The notes beneath the pieces are model-generated. The model ran no database searches, was not told the DNA's origin, and saw only the letters and a program-made list of their open reading frames with translations. This document shows, one piece after another, positions 50,337-58,960 of a stretch of 64,000 bases of DNA (its first letter is position 1; each line of letters begins with the position of its first letter). Origin of the DNA: JAFALK01 sp036500605 (lineage in GTDB: Bacteria; Pseudomonadota; Gammaproteobacteria; Burkholderiales; Burkholderiaceae_C); contig DASYBU010000024.1 of assembly GCA_036500605.1 (NCBI GenBank), positions 1 through 64,000 on the forward strand, written 5' to 3'. The translations under genes and the position numbers were made by a program.

Positions 50337-51067
50337 AGACCGCCGTCGTCACGGGCGCAGGCAGCGGCATCGGCCGTGCCGTGGCCCGTGCGCTGCTGGG
50401 GCAGGGCTGGCATGTGGCCTTGCTGGGCCGTCGCGTGGATGCGCTCGAGGCCACCGCTGACGCGCATCCGCAGGCTCTCGTGATCGGCTGCGATGTGAGC
50501 AAGCCCGCGGAGGTCAAGGCGGCTTTCGAGCGCGTGCAAGCCGATTGGGGCCGCCTCGACCTGCTGTTCAACAACGCAGGCATCTTCGTACCGTCGGTGC
50601 CGATCGACGAGCTGCCGCTTGAGCATTGGCAAGCCAGCGTCGATGTGAATCTCACCGGCGCCTTTCTTTGCGCGCAAGCGGCTGTTCGGCTGATGAAGAC
50701 GCAATTGCCGCGCGGCGGCCGCATCATCAACAACGGCTCGGTTTCGGCTCATGCGCCACGGCCGAATTCGATCGCCTACACGGCCACCAAGCATGCGATC
50801 ACGGGCCTGACCAAATCGCTGTCGCTCGACGGCCGCGCGTTTGACATCGCCTGCGGCCAGATCGACATCGGCAATGCCTTGACGGAGATGGCCGCCCCCA
50901 TGACCAAAGGCGTGCGCCAGGCGAATGGCGAGCTGGCGGTCGAGGCGACGATGGACGTGAGCCACGCGGTCAGCGCCGTACTCTACATGGCGGGTTTGCC
51001 GCTCTCCGCCAATGTGCAGTTCATGACGGTGATGGCGACGACGATGCCCTTTGTCGGGCGCGGCTGA
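50333..51067 (+). CDS. Short-chain dehydrogenase/reductase
   Basis: The 244-residue NAD(P)-dependent oxidoreductase has the classical SDR motifs: TGAGSGIG cofactor loop (8-15), NNAG, the catalytic Ser in NNGSVSAH and YTATK (Tyr-x-x-x-Lys). Its C-terminal part is short. The substrate is unknown. It is coupled to the M3 peptidase gene through ATGA, an association with no obvious metabolic meaning that may only reflect compact gene packing. Confidence 0.9.
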   Translation: MKTAVVTGAGSGIGRAVARALLGQGWHVALLGRRVDALEATADAHPQALVIGCDVSKPAEVKAAFERVQADWGRLDLLFNNAGIFVPSVPIDELPLEHWQASVDVNLTGAFLCAQAAVRLMKTQLPRGGRIINNGSVSAHAPRPNSIAYTATKHAITGLTKSLSLDGRAFDIACGQIDIGNALTEMAAPMTKGVRQANGELAVEATMDVSHAVSAVLYMAGLPLSANVQFMTVMATTMPFVGRG

Positions 51068-51093
51068 GCGGCCTGAGCGGCCGGAGTGGCCTG

Positions 51094-51405
51094 TCAGGCC
51101 TTGCGCGTTCGCCTTGTCGGCGTCGCTTCGGCCTCAGTCATTTGATGTGCATGGCTGCTGTCGAGATCGAGCCCGTAAACCTGCTTGAGCTGCGCGATAT
51201 GCGCCATGCTCTTGGCCCCGAAGGGGCTGCGGCCCTCAAAGGCGTGCAGCACGATGCCCTCGATCAGATCGCCCAAGCTCATGTCATGCACCTCGGCCAT
51301 GCCCTTGAGCACCTTGAGCATGCGCTTCTCGATGCGCAGCCCGGTCTGCACCCGTTCGACAACGGTGGGGCTGGGGGCGATATTGGGCTTGGGTGTTCGG
51401 CTCAT
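51094..51405 (-). CDS. Ribbon-helix-helix-like small protein
   Basis: The 103-residue product has a central segment resembling an RHH fold: VQTGLRIEKRMLKVLKGMAE then HDMSLGDLIEGIVLHAFEG (strand, two helices). The C-terminus is basic and disordered (TPTRRTRKA). It could be a DNA-binding repressor of its own operon. It is the last of three minus-strand genes joined by 4-nt overlaps (51746-51749 and 51402-51405) and converges with the SDR gene. Confidence 0.6.
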   Translation of the reverse strand: MSRTPKPNIAPSPTVVERVQTGLRIEKRMLKVLKGMAEVHDMSLGDLIEGIVLHAFEGRSPFGAKSMAHIAQLKQVYGLDLDSSHAHQMTEAEATPTRRTRKA

Positions 51406-51749
51406 GGTGGCGATGCGGGGATCCTGGGCTTGAGGATTGCATTGTCCAGCAGGTAGAACGACGCGCTCAGCACGGCATAACCCAGTAAAAGCCAGGGTGG
51501 CTGGCCCACGCCAATGTGCACGACGGCACCGGCCGCGTAGGCCGCCATGAGCCCAGCCAGTGCCGAGCCGCCGGGCCGCCAGAAGAAGGCCAGCGCGGCC
51601 ACGGCCTCGACAGCGCCGATCAGCGCCAGCAGCCAGTGCGGCATGCCGTAGGAGACACCGGCGCGCCAGAACACTGCCGTGCCGAGCACGCTGACGAGCG
51701 CAATCCAGAGCGAGAAGCAGCGCCTCAGCCAGACCAGGGCGCGCTTCAC
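51402..51749 (-). CDS. Small four-helix membrane protein (DoxX-like)
   Basis: The 115-residue product has four hydrophobic helices (about 10-30, 38-58, 62-80, 84-102) with short loops. The layout resembles DoxX/SURF4-like or related small membrane proteins but no signature residue is seen. GTG 51749 was chosen because it overlaps the previous stop as GTGA, and the next gene starts by ATGA overlap. It is translationally coupled on both sides, so it probably functions with its neighbours. Confidence 0.6.
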   Translation of the reverse strand: MKRALVWLRRCFSLWIALVSVLGTAVFWRAGVSYGMPHWLLALIGAVEAVAALAFFWRPGGSALAGLMAAYAAGAVVHIGVGQPPWLLLGYAVLSASFYLLDNAILKPRIPASPP

Positions 51750-52138
51750 GGCAATACCTCCGCCTTGGGCGCCAGCACGAATTGCCGACGCGCCAGCTCC
51801 GATTGCAGGAGTGCCCGCGGGTAGTAGCGGCGCGGGAGCAACTCGCGATCGCACAGTTCGGGGTGGGCGTCCAGCAAAGCCTGCCAGCCGAGTGAGTTGT
51901 CCTGCATGTGCTCAAGGATCACGGCCATGAAGGCAACGGTGATGGTCTCGTGATAGGCCGCCGGTCGGCCAACCTGCGCGGCCAATTGCTTGAGACCGTC
52001 GCGCATCGCAATGCAGGCCTCAAGAAACGGCTCGGCCTGCAAGAGCAGCACGGCGGCGCGGATGTGAGCGAGGTGGGTGAAGTCGGGTGGGGCGATCTGG
52101 CCGCTCCGGTACGCGCGGATGAAGTCGGTGTCGTTCAT
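51746..52138 (-). CDS. Uncharacterised helical protein
   Basis: The 130-residue soluble protein contains PDFTHLAHIRAAVLLLQ and GRPAAYHETITVAFMAVI, a pattern shared by a conserved but uncharacterised bacterial family with His residues in TH-x-x-H and YHET contexts. It could bind metal, but no function is known. It is the first gene of the three-gene overlapping operon. The start ATG 52138 was chosen by family length. Confidence 0.6.
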   Translation of the reverse strand: MNDTDFIRAYRSGQIAPPDFTHLAHIRAAVLLLQAEPFLEACIAMRDGLKQLAAQVGRPAAYHETITVAFMAVILEHMQDNSLGWQALLDAHPELCDRELLPRRYYPRALLQSELARRQFVLAPKAEVLP

Positions 52139-52310
52139 GGGTGCCTCTGATTCGATATGCTGTACCAGTGTACCAAAATACCAAATTAGGCAAAAAGACG
52201 CCTTGGTGGGCGCGGCGTTCAGCCGTGCGCGAAGCAAACGGGGGCTGATGGTGGCGACTCGCCCAGGCCCGGTTCTGAAGCTCAAGACATCGCTTCAAGC
52301 CTGGTCTGCT

Positions 52311-52538
52311 TCATCGACCCGCTTGGCGTGGGGCGGCGGGCGGTGTGCGACTGGCCAGCACCAGGGCAATGCCGCCCAGAATGGCGGCGGACGCCAGGAT
52401 CAAGCGCATGGTGATGGCCTCCGATAGAAAGCTCACGCCGCCCAACGCAGCGAGCAGCGGCACCGGCAGTTGGACGGTGGCGGCTCGCATGGCGCTCAGT
52501 TGGCGCAATGCGGCGTACCAGATGGCGTAACCGGTGCC
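52311..52538 (-). pseudogene. C-terminal remnant of an EamA/DMT transporter
   Basis: The frame gives GYAIWYAALRQLSAMRAATV then QLPVPLLAALGGVSFLSEA and a final helix IILASAA-type ending in a polar tail, which is the last quarter of a ten-helix drug/metabolite transporter. The preceding eight helices are missing: upstream sequence shifts into other frames and is not transporter-like. It has no start codon of its own. It is a decayed gene fragment. Confidence 0.65.
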
Positions 52539-52644
52539 CGAGCCACGCCTGCCATGGTCATCAACACAGAGCCCCGGACCGACGGCGCAGCGATGCCGGG
52601 CTAGACCAGATAGACCAGACCGACCTGGACGCTCAAGCACCCCT

Positions 52645-52790
52645 TCAGTCTTGCGTGGCCACCACCACCAGCGACCATGCCAAGAGCGCCACGCCCAGCG
52701 GTGCATTCAGCCGATCGTCCCAGGATGCGTTCTTCTCGATGGCCATGATGATCGCCGGCACCAGACCAGGCCTTTTCCTTCAAAGCGCCA
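52645..52790 (-). pseudogene. Remnant of a second membrane protein
   Basis: A short frame reads GLVPAIIMAIEKNASWDDRL then NAPLGVALLAWSLVVVATQD and stops. It looks like the last helix and loop of a multi-pass membrane protein (DUF2182-like at best). It has no N-terminal part and lies directly beside the DMT transporter remnant, so this 480-bp stretch is a graveyard of two truncated genes. It could alternatively be a tiny 33-residue membrane peptide starting at ATG 52746. Confidence 0.4.
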
Positions 52791-53070
52791 GTTCGAAGAC
52801 CTGGGCCAGTGCGCGTTCCTGCGCACTGTGGCCGCGCAGGGCGGCATCCCAGACGGGATCGTTGCCCGTCTGGCTGGCGTGTGCGCCGGCCATCATCTGC
52901 GTCGCTTCTTCAGTGCTGCCGTCAAACTCGATGAGCTGCACGCGCTCGGCCGAGAACAGCCGCGCGACCATGAAACCGCCCGAGTCGATCAGCACGAGAT
53001 AACGCGCTTGCGGCCGCAACGCCTTCAGGCGGTGCGCGCTCGGGAGCTCGGAGCCGAAGCCGTTGTTCAT
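52780..53070 (-). CDS. Small hypothetical protein
   Basis: The 96-residue product has a beta-strand-like centre (ARYLVLIDSGGFMVARLF then VQLIEFDG) and a helical end. There is no signal or membrane segment and no recognised family. The strand pattern is reminiscent of small host-attachment-like or cystathionine-beta-synthase-adjacent proteins, but this is weak. Its start is 142 nt from the divergent TetR gene, so it may share its control region. A longer frame upstream is not protein-like. Confidence 0.5.
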   Translation of the reverse strand: MNNGFGSELPSAHRLKALRPQARYLVLIDSGGFMVARLFSAERVQLIEFDGSTEEATQMMAGAHASQTGNDPVWDAALRGHSAQERALAQVFELAL

Positions 53071-53184
53071 CGCTTTGTCTTTCCATGGGCCGGTGAAATG
53101 CCCATGAGCCATTAGCGCATGGGCTGGCCTTCGCAAGAACGAGAAGCCGATACCCGACCCGGGGCAAGGGCCAGCGCATGCGCG

Positions 53185-53201
53185 ATGCCAAAATGTGGCA
53201 T
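53185..53201. promoter_or_regulatory. Candidate TetR operator
   Basis: ATGCC-N7-GGCAT is a perfect 5-bp inverted repeat ending 10 nt before the TetR start codon, in an A/T-rich pocket. Its place fits autorepression and control of the divergent small gene. Confidence 0.45.
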
Positions 53202-53211
53202 TATAAGCGTC

Positions 53212-53805
53212 ATGCGAAATGAAAGATTCAACGCCAGAGCCGCCGCCAAGGAGGCGACACACGAGCGCATCGTGGCCGTGGCTGCGCGCGCCATCCGCCG
53301 GAGCGGCTATGACGGAACCGGCGTCGCCGACATCATGAAGGAAGCCGGCTTGACGCACGGTGCCTTCTATTCTCACTTCGCTTCGCGCGAGGCCATGCTG
53401 GCCGAAGCTGCCGGCCAGGCCTGCGCGGAGTCGGCCGCCCTCGCCGCTGAAGTGGTGGACAGCGTACCGCGCGGCAAGGCGCTGGCCTCCATGCTCGGCG
53501 CCTATCTGTCGAAGGAGCATGTCGAGCAGGTGGAAATGGGCTGCCCCTTGGCTGCGCTGGGTTCCGAGACCGCACGTCAAGCGCCGGAAGTCCGCCGAGT
53601 GACCACCCGGCACATCAAGGAAATGGTGGACCTCGTGGCCCGGCAGTCGCCGGACTGGGGGCAGGCCGGTGCGCACGAACGGGCGCTGGTCACGATGGCC
53701 ACGATAGTGGGCGCCTTGCTGCTGGCTCGCGCTGTCGACGAGCCCGATCTGTCTGACAGCGTGCGAGAAGCCGCGCTCAAACACTTGCTCCCCGCAGGCA
53801 TCTGA
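53212..53805 (+). CDS. TetR-family transcriptional regulator
   Basis: The 197-residue repressor has an N-terminal HTH: THERIVAVAARAIRRSGYDG then VADIMKEAGLTHGAFYSHF, a textbook TetR recognition helix. The C-terminal ligand domain contains a Cys (MGCPLAALGSE), as in regulators that respond to electrophiles or quinones. The SDR and quinone-oxidoreductase genes follow on the same strand, so it probably controls them. The ATG at 53212 was chosen; a longer frame lacks HTH logic. Confidence 0.88.
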   Translation: MRNERFNARAAAKEATHERIVAVAARAIRRSGYDGTGVADIMKEAGLTHGAFYSHFASREAMLAEAAGQACAESAALAAEVVDSVPRGKALASMLGAYLSKEHVEQVEMGCPLAALGSETARQAPEVRRVTTRHIKEMVDLVARQSPDWGQAGAHERALVTMATIVGALLLARAVDEPDLSDSVREAALKHLLPAGI

Positions 53806-53927
53806 ATTCACTGCTGGAGGAGGGCGTCCAGCCGTTCGCTTACACACATTACGATCATCATGCGATATTCACCTGACAACAAACCCAGAACCCAACTCAG
53901 AACCCAACAAGCTGACGGAGAAACATC

Positions 53928-54740
53928 ATGAACAGGAAAGACAAGATCGCCCTTGTGACCGGCGCCTCATCGGGCATCGGCCAGGCGACTGCGGAGCGGC
54001 TCGCGAGAGCCGGCTACAAGGTTTACGGCACCAGCCGGCGCGGCGGCCCTGCAAGCGGGACATCGTTCGAGATGCTGTCCCTGGACGTGACCCGTGACGA
54101 ATCGGTCGAAGCTGCGGTCCAAAAGGTGATGCAACTGGAAGGCCGCATCGACTTGCTCGTCAACAACGCCGGCTTCGGTGTTGCTCCTGCCGGCGCGGAA
54201 GAAAGCTCGCTGGAACAAGCCCAGGCGATCTTCGACACGAACTTCTTCGGCATCGTCCGGATGACACGCGCGGTCGTGCCGCAGATGCGGCGTCAGGGCA
54301 GTGGACGCATCATCAACATCGGCTCTGTGCTGGGCTTCTTGCCGCTGCCCTATATGGCGCTTTACGCCGCCACCAAGCATGCGGTCGCGGGCTATTCGGA
54401 GTCGCTCGATCATGAGTTGCGCACGCAGGGCGTTCGCGTCAGCGTCATCGAGCCGGCCTATATCAACACGCCGTTCGACGCGCATTTGATGAAGCCCGAC
54501 GCCCCACTCGATGTTTACCGGGAGATCTGTGCAAGGGTCGAAAATCGGGTGAAGGAGGTGATGGTGGGAGCCGATGGCCCCGACGTGGTGGCCGAGATGG
54601 TGTTGAAGGCGGCCCAGGCGGATCGCCCCAAGATTCGCTACGCCCCCGGACTTGCCCGCCGCATGCGCATGCTGCGCCGGTTTGCGCCTGCCAGCGTCCT
54701 GGACGCCGGTGTTCGCAAGGATCTGCGTCTTCAAGCCTGA
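53928..54740 (+). CDS. Short-chain dehydrogenase/reductase
   Basis: The 270-residue classical SDR shows TGASSGIG (11-18), NNAGFG, Ser in IINIGSVLGF, YAATK catalytic Tyr-Lys, and a C-terminal helix. It reduces or oxidises an unknown carbonyl or alcohol with NADP(H). It lies 122 nt after the TetR gene and 14 nt before the quinone-oxidoreductase gene. The leader holds a short AGAACCCAAC-type direct repeat at about 53886-53908. Confidence 0.9.
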   Translation: MNRKDKIALVTGASSGIGQATAERLARAGYKVYGTSRRGGPASGTSFEMLSLDVTRDESVEAAVQKVMQLEGRIDLLVNNAGFGVAPAGAEESSLEQAQAIFDTNFFGIVRMTRAVVPQMRRQGSGRIINIGSVLGFLPLPYMALYAATKHAVAGYSESLDHELRTQGVRVSVIEPAYINTPFDAHLMKPDAPLDVYREICARVENRVKEVMVGADGPDVVAEMVLKAAQADRPKIRYAPGLARRMRMLRRFAPASVLDAGVRKDLRLQA

Positions 54741-54754
54741 GAGCAAGGAACAAC

Positions 54755-55756
54755 ATGAAAGCATTCATTCTCGAAGGCTACGGAAAAAAACGCGCATTGC
54801 GGTCTGCCGAAGTGCCGGAGCCGGAACTGCGTGATGACGAAGTCCTGGTCCAGGTTCATGCCGCCGGCGTCAACCTGCTCGATGCCAAGATCAGGGACGG
54901 CGAGTTCAAGCTCATCCTGCCCTATCGAATGCCGCTGATCCTGGGGCATGACGTGGCCGGCGTGGTGGTCAAGGTCGGCCCGCGCGTGCAGCAGTTCAAG
55001 CTGGGCGATGAGGTCTACGCGCGGGCGGATGATTTCCGGATCGGCACCTTCGCCGAATTCGTGCCCGTCAAGGAAGCCTCGCTGGCGCTCAAGCCCAAGG
55101 GCGTGACGATGGAGGAGGCCGCCTCGATTCCGCTGGTGGGCCTGACGGCCTGGCAGGCGTTGGTCGAGAAAGCCAAGTTGAAGAAGGGGCAGAAGGTCTT
55201 CATTCAGGCCGGCTCCGGCGGCGTGGGCACCTTTGCCATTCAACTGGCCAAGCATCTGGGCGCCACCGTCGCCACCACCACGAGCGCGGCCAATGTCGCA
55301 CTCGTGAAGAGCCTCGGCGCGGATGTGGTCATCGACTACAAGACGCAGGATTTCGAAACGATCCTGCGCGACTGCGACGTGGTCCTGAACAGCCAGGACG
55401 GCAAGACGCTCGACAAATCCCTTCGCGTGCTCAAGGGCGGCGGCAAGCTCATCACCATTTCCGGGCCGCCAGACCCCGCGTTTGGCAAGGAGATCGGAGC
55501 CCCCGGCTTCGTGAAGCTGGTCCTGCGCCTGCTGAGCTCAGGCGTGCGGCGCAGGGCGAAATCCCGCGGCATCGATTTCTCCTTCCTCTTCATGAAGGCA
55601 AGCGGAAGTCAACTGCGCGAGATCACCCGTCTCATCGAGGCTGGAGCCATCCGGGCGGTGATCGACAAGGTCTTTCCTTTCGAGTCCACCAATGAGGCGC
55701 TGGCCTACGTCGAGTCGGGCCGGGCCAAGGGCAAGGTCGTCATCAAGCTCAGGTGA
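54755..55756 (+). CDS. Zinc-free medium-chain NADP(H) oxidoreductase
   Basis: The 333-residue quinone-oxidoreductase-like MDR enzyme has a GroES-like N-terminal part (VQVHAAGVNLLDAKI, LGHDVAGVV) and a Rossmann domain with QAGSGGVGTFAIQLAKHLGA. It lacks the zinc-binding Cys/His set, as expected for the quinone oxidoreductase branch. It probably detoxifies quinones or enones. It is in a TetR, SDR, MDR cluster. It converges with rsgA (59-nt gap). Confidence 0.9.
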   Translation: MKAFILEGYGKKRALRSAEVPEPELRDDEVLVQVHAAGVNLLDAKIRDGEFKLILPYRMPLILGHDVAGVVVKVGPRVQQFKLGDEVYARADDFRIGTFAEFVPVKEASLALKPKGVTMEEAASIPLVGLTAWQALVEKAKLKKGQKVFIQAGSGGVGTFAIQLAKHLGATVATTTSAANVALVKSLGADVVIDYKTQDFETILRDCDVVLNSQDGKTLDKSLRVLKGGGKLITISGPPDPAFGKEIGAPGFVKLVLRLLSSGVRRRAKSRGIDFSFLFMKASGSQLREITRLIEAGAIRAVIDKVFPFESTNEALAYVESGRAKGKVVIKLR

Positions 55757-55815
55757 GCCGGCTTTCGCCCGTCTATCCCTGCAAAGGATGAAATCCCAGG
55801 CGCCTCACCAGCGCT

Positions 55816-56724
55816 TCACCAGCGCTTGGAAGTCAGCTCGGCCAGCACCTCGCCGTAGATCCGGAAGCGCGAAGCGCTGATGCGCCCGGCCTCGACGGCC
55901 TCAATCACCCCGCAGCCCGGCTCATGCTGGTGCGTGCAGTTGTAGAAGCGGCAGTGATCGGCTTCCGAACGCAGATCCGGCATCAGCATCGCAAGCTGTT
56001 GCGGGTCAATCTGCTTGAGGCCGAATTCCTGGAAGCCCGGCGAGTCGATCAGCGCAGTCTTGCGCTCGCCATCGACCCAGTACCACTGCGTGGTCGTCGT
56101 CGTGTGGCGGCCGGAATTGAGGGCGATCGAGATGTCACCCACCTGGGCCTTGGCATCGGGGATCAGCAGGTTGATCAAGGTGCTCTTGCCCGTGCCGCTG
56201 GGGCCGAGCACGAAGGTGCGCTTGCCGTCGAGCCAGGGCGTCAGCGTGGCGCGGGAACCTTCGGTATCGGCCTTGAGCGCCACTTCCATGACCTCGATGC
56301 CCATGTCCCGATACGGCTTCAGGCGCTCGCGTGCCGACGCGATGCCCGGCAGGTCGGTCTTGTTGAGCGCGATGCGCGTGCTGATGCCGGCGCTCTCGGC
56401 CGCCACCAGCGCGCGGGCGAGCTGGCTTTCGCTGAACACGGGCTCCACGGCCACCAGCACCAGCAACTGGTCGAGGTTGGCGGCAAAGCTCTTGGTCTTC
56501 CATTCGTCCTGGCGGAACAGCAGGTTGCGGCGCGGCTCCACGGCCTCGATCACGCCCTCATCGCCCGAGACCGCCCAGCGCACTTCATCGCCCACCACGC
56601 AGTCGCTCTTCTTGCCGCGCGGGTGGCAGGTGTGGCGCTTGCCGTCGCTGTCTTCAACGATGTAGTGGCGGCCGTGACCGCGCACGACGAGTCCGAGGTC
56701 CAGATCGGCATGGCGACCGCTCAT
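55816..56724 (-). CDS. rsgA: Ribosome small-subunit-dependent GTPase A
   Basis: The 302-residue circularly permuted GTPase helps late maturation of the 30S subunit. It has an OB-fold N-terminus, G4 ALNKTDLP, G5 region, G1 LGPSGTGKSTL, G3 IDSPGFQ in permuted order, and a C-terminal zinc-knuckle CRFYNCTHQHEPGCGV. Its start overlaps the phhB stop by 4 nt. The 3' end overlaps an 11-bp tandem duplication (55805-55826), the second copy of which holds the stop codon. Confidence 0.96.
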   Translation of the reverse strand: MSGRHADLDLGLVVRGHGRHYIVEDSDGKRHTCHPRGKKSDCVVGDEVRWAVSGDEGVIEAVEPRRNLLFRQDEWKTKSFAANLDQLLVLVAVEPVFSESQLARALVAAESAGISTRIALNKTDLPGIASARERLKPYRDMGIEVMEVALKADTEGSRATLTPWLDGKRTFVLGPSGTGKSTLINLLIPDAKAQVGDISIALNSGRHTTTTTQWYWVDGERKTALIDSPGFQEFGLKQIDPQQLAMLMPDLRSEADHCRFYNCTHQHEPGCGVIEAVEAGRISASRFRIYGEVLAELTSKRW

Positions 56725-57053
56725 TCAGCCGTCGCCTCTGGCAATGAACTGACCTGTGCCGCGCAGATGAAGTCATTGCTTGTCAGCCCACCGGCCGAAT
56801 GCGTGCTGTAGCTGAGCGTGACGGCCCTGGCACTGACCAGCATCTCGGGATGGTGATCCTGCGCATGCGCGATCTCGGCCACGGCGTTGACGAAGGCCAT
56901 CACCTGGTAGAAGTTGTCAAAGGCAAAGCGCCGGCCGATCAGCTTGTGCTCGGGGTCGGCGCTCCAGCCGGGCACCTGGTCGAGCCAGGTCGGCAGCTCG
57001 TTGGCGGGCAGGGCCGCTTTTTGCGGCTGGCATTGGGCGAGCAGGAGGTTCAT
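56721..57053 (-). CDS. phhB: Pterin-4-alpha-carbinolamine dehydratase
   Basis: The 110-residue enzyme regenerates tetrahydrobiopterin-type cofactor after aromatic hydroxylation (phenylalanine hydroxylase pathway). The signature FDNFYQVMAFVNAVAEIAHA then QDHHPEMLV holds the catalytic histidines. The ATG at 57053 was chosen for length. It is sandwiched between an M48 peptidase (10-nt gap) and rsgA (ATGA overlap). No phenylalanine hydroxylase gene is in this window. Confidence 0.93.
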   Translation of the reverse strand: MNLLLAQCQPQKAALPANELPTWLDQVPGWSADPEHKLIGRRFAFDNFYQVMAFVNAVAEIAHAQDHHPEMLVSARAVTLSYSTHSAGGLTSNDFICAAQVSSLPEATAE

Positions 57054-57063
57054 GGAGCGGTAA

Positions 57064-58338
57064 TCATTGGGCGGCGATCGCTGCAAGGCGCTCACTGGCG
57101 GGGGGGTGTGAGTAGTAGAAGCGTGCGTAGACCGGGTCCGGCGTCAGCGTGCCGGCATTGTCTTCATGCAGCTTCAGCAGCGCGGAAGAAAGATTGGCGC
57201 CATTCGCCTGCGCGCAGGCATAGGCATCGGCCTGGAACTCGTCGCGGCGCGAGAAATGCGCGGCGATCGGCGTGAAAAAGAAGCCGAACACCGGCAGCGC
57301 CATCAGGAACAGGATCAGCGCCAGCGCGTCGTTCGACGGGCCGATATTGGGGCGCACGCCAAGGCCCAGGTAGAAGCCGACCTGGTTCGACAACCAGCCC
57401 AGCAGCGCGAAGCCGGCCAGCGAGATCGCGAACATCGTCACCATGCGCTTGAGCACGTGCTTGTGCTTGAAATGGCCGAGCTCATGCGCCAGCACGGCCT
57501 CCACCTCGGGCCCGTTCAGGCGCGAGATCAACGTGTCATAGAACACGACGCGTTTGGCCGGGCCGAAGCCGGTGAAGTAGGCGTTGCCGTGCGCCGAGCG
57601 GCGGCTGCCGTCCATCACGAACAGGCCTTTGGCTGCGAAGCCGCAGCGGGTCATCAGTGTCTCCACGCGGGCCTTGAGTTGCTCGTCGATCAGCGGCTCG
57701 AACTTGTTGAACAGCGGTGCGATCACGGTCGGGTAGAGCACGAACATCAGCAGGTTGAAGCCCGTCCACGCGCCCCAGGCCCACAGCCACCACGCGGTGC
57801 CCGCAGCGCCCATCAGCCACAGGATCAGCGCGGCGATCGGCAAGCCGATCACGGCGCCGAGCGCGATGCCCTTGAGCAGGTCGCTCAGGTAGAGCTTCCA
57901 GCTCATGCGGTTGAAGCCGAAACGCTGCTCGATGCGGAAGGTGTTCCAGAGCTCGAAGGGCAGATCCAGCAGGCCGCCGATCAACATGAAGGCGACCAGC
58001 AACACCAGTTGATAGGGCAGGCCGTGCCAGGAGGCCGGCAAAGTGTCGAGCACCCAGCCGTTCAGGGCTTCGAGCCCGCCGAGCAGGGTCCAGCCGAGCA
58101 GCACGGCGGCGTTGAAGGCGAGTGTGAGCAGGCCGAAGCGGCTGCGCACCAGCGTGTAGTCGGCGGCCTTCTGGTGGGCGGCCAGCGGCACGGTTTCGGC
58201 AAAGGGTGTGGGCACTGCATTGCGGTGGCGCGCCACGTGGCGGACCTGGCGCGCATTGAGCCAGAACTTGAGCAGCACCGAGAGCAGCAGTGCCGCCACG
58301 AAGGCGTAGCCGAGAAATTGTGGATGGATCGAAGGCAT
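57064..58338 (-). CDS. M48 family metalloprotease (CaaX protease-like)
   Basis: The 424-residue integral membrane peptidase is of the Ste24/CaaX prenyl-protease type. Hydrophobic segments occur at about 7-27, 70-95, 105-125, 155-180 and two after the active site. The zinc site is AVLAHELGHFKHKH (HExxH) with a downstream Glu in RRDEFQADAYA. In bacteria such enzymes take part in membrane-protein quality control. The ATG at 58338 was chosen. It is the first gene of the M48-phhB-rsgA run, divergent from orn by 55 bp. Confidence 0.93.
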   Translation of the reverse strand: MPSIHPQFLGYAFVAALLLSVLLKFWLNARQVRHVARHRNAVPTPFAETVPLAAHQKAADYTLVRSRFGLLTLAFNAAVLLGWTLLGGLEALNGWVLDTLPASWHGLPYQLVLLVAFMLIGGLLDLPFELWNTFRIEQRFGFNRMSWKLYLSDLLKGIALGAVIGLPIAALILWLMGAAGTAWWLWAWGAWTGFNLLMFVLYPTVIAPLFNKFEPLIDEQLKARVETLMTRCGFAAKGLFVMDGSRRSAHGNAYFTGFGPAKRVVFYDTLISRLNGPEVEAVLAHELGHFKHKHVLKRMVTMFAISLAGFALLGWLSNQVGFYLGLGVRPNIGPSNDALALILFLMALPVFGFFFTPIAAHFSRRDEFQADAYACAQANGANLSSALLKLHEDNAGTLTPDPVYARFYYSHPPASERLAAIAAQ

Positions 58339-58393
58339 GGCCTCAAGTGTAGGGCTGCGACAATGGAGGGCTTGAACCGCCGGGAACCACAAA

Positions 58394-58960
58394 ATGACCA
58401 CACTCGCCACCGCGCTGCCGATCAGTGACCAGAACCTCATCTGGATCGACCTTGAAATGACCGGCCTCTTTCCGGACACCGACCGCATCATCGAAATCGC
58501 CACCGTGGTGACCGATGCGCAGCTGACGGTGCGCGTTGAAGGCCCGGTCTTTGCGATCCACCAGAGCAACGAGACGCTGGACAAGATGGATGCCTGGAAC
58601 AAGGGCACGCACGGCCGCAGCGGCCTGATCGAGCGCGTCAAGGCCAGCACCGTGAGCGAAGACGAAGCCGTGACCCAGACCATCGCCTTCCTCAAGCAAT
58701 ACGTGCCCGCCGGCAAGTCGCCGATGTGCGGCAACAGCATCTGCCAGGACCGCCGCTTCCTCGCCAATTACATGCCCAAGCTGGAAGATTTCTTCCACTA
58801 CCGCAACCTCGATGTCTCCACGCTGAAGGAACTGGCCAAGCGCTGGAAGCCCACGATCCTCGACGGCTTCAAGAAGGCGCAGGCGCACACCGCGCTGGCC
58901 GACATCCAGGAATCCATCGACGAACTCGCCTACTACCGCGAGCATTTCCTGAGCCTGTAA
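58394..58960 (+). CDS. orn: Oligoribonuclease
   Basis: The 188-residue DEDDh 3'-5' exoribonuclease degrades two- to five-nucleotide RNAs and the c-di-GMP breakdown product pGpG, an essential function in many proteobacteria. Motifs are WIDLEMTGL (Asp, Glu), the CGNSICQDRRFL segment (Asp) and KAQAHTALADIQESI (His, Asp). Its length and sequence are standard. It is immediately followed by pabBC (no gap) and is divergent from the M48 protease. Confidence 0.97.
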   Translation: MTTLATALPISDQNLIWIDLEMTGLFPDTDRIIEIATVVTDAQLTVRVEGPVFAIHQSNETLDKMDAWNKGTHGRSGLIERVKASTVSEDEAVTQTIAFLKQYVPAGKSPMCGNSICQDRRFLANYMPKLEDFFHYRNLDVSTLKELAKRWKPTILDGFKKAQAHTALADIQESIDELAYYREHFLSL

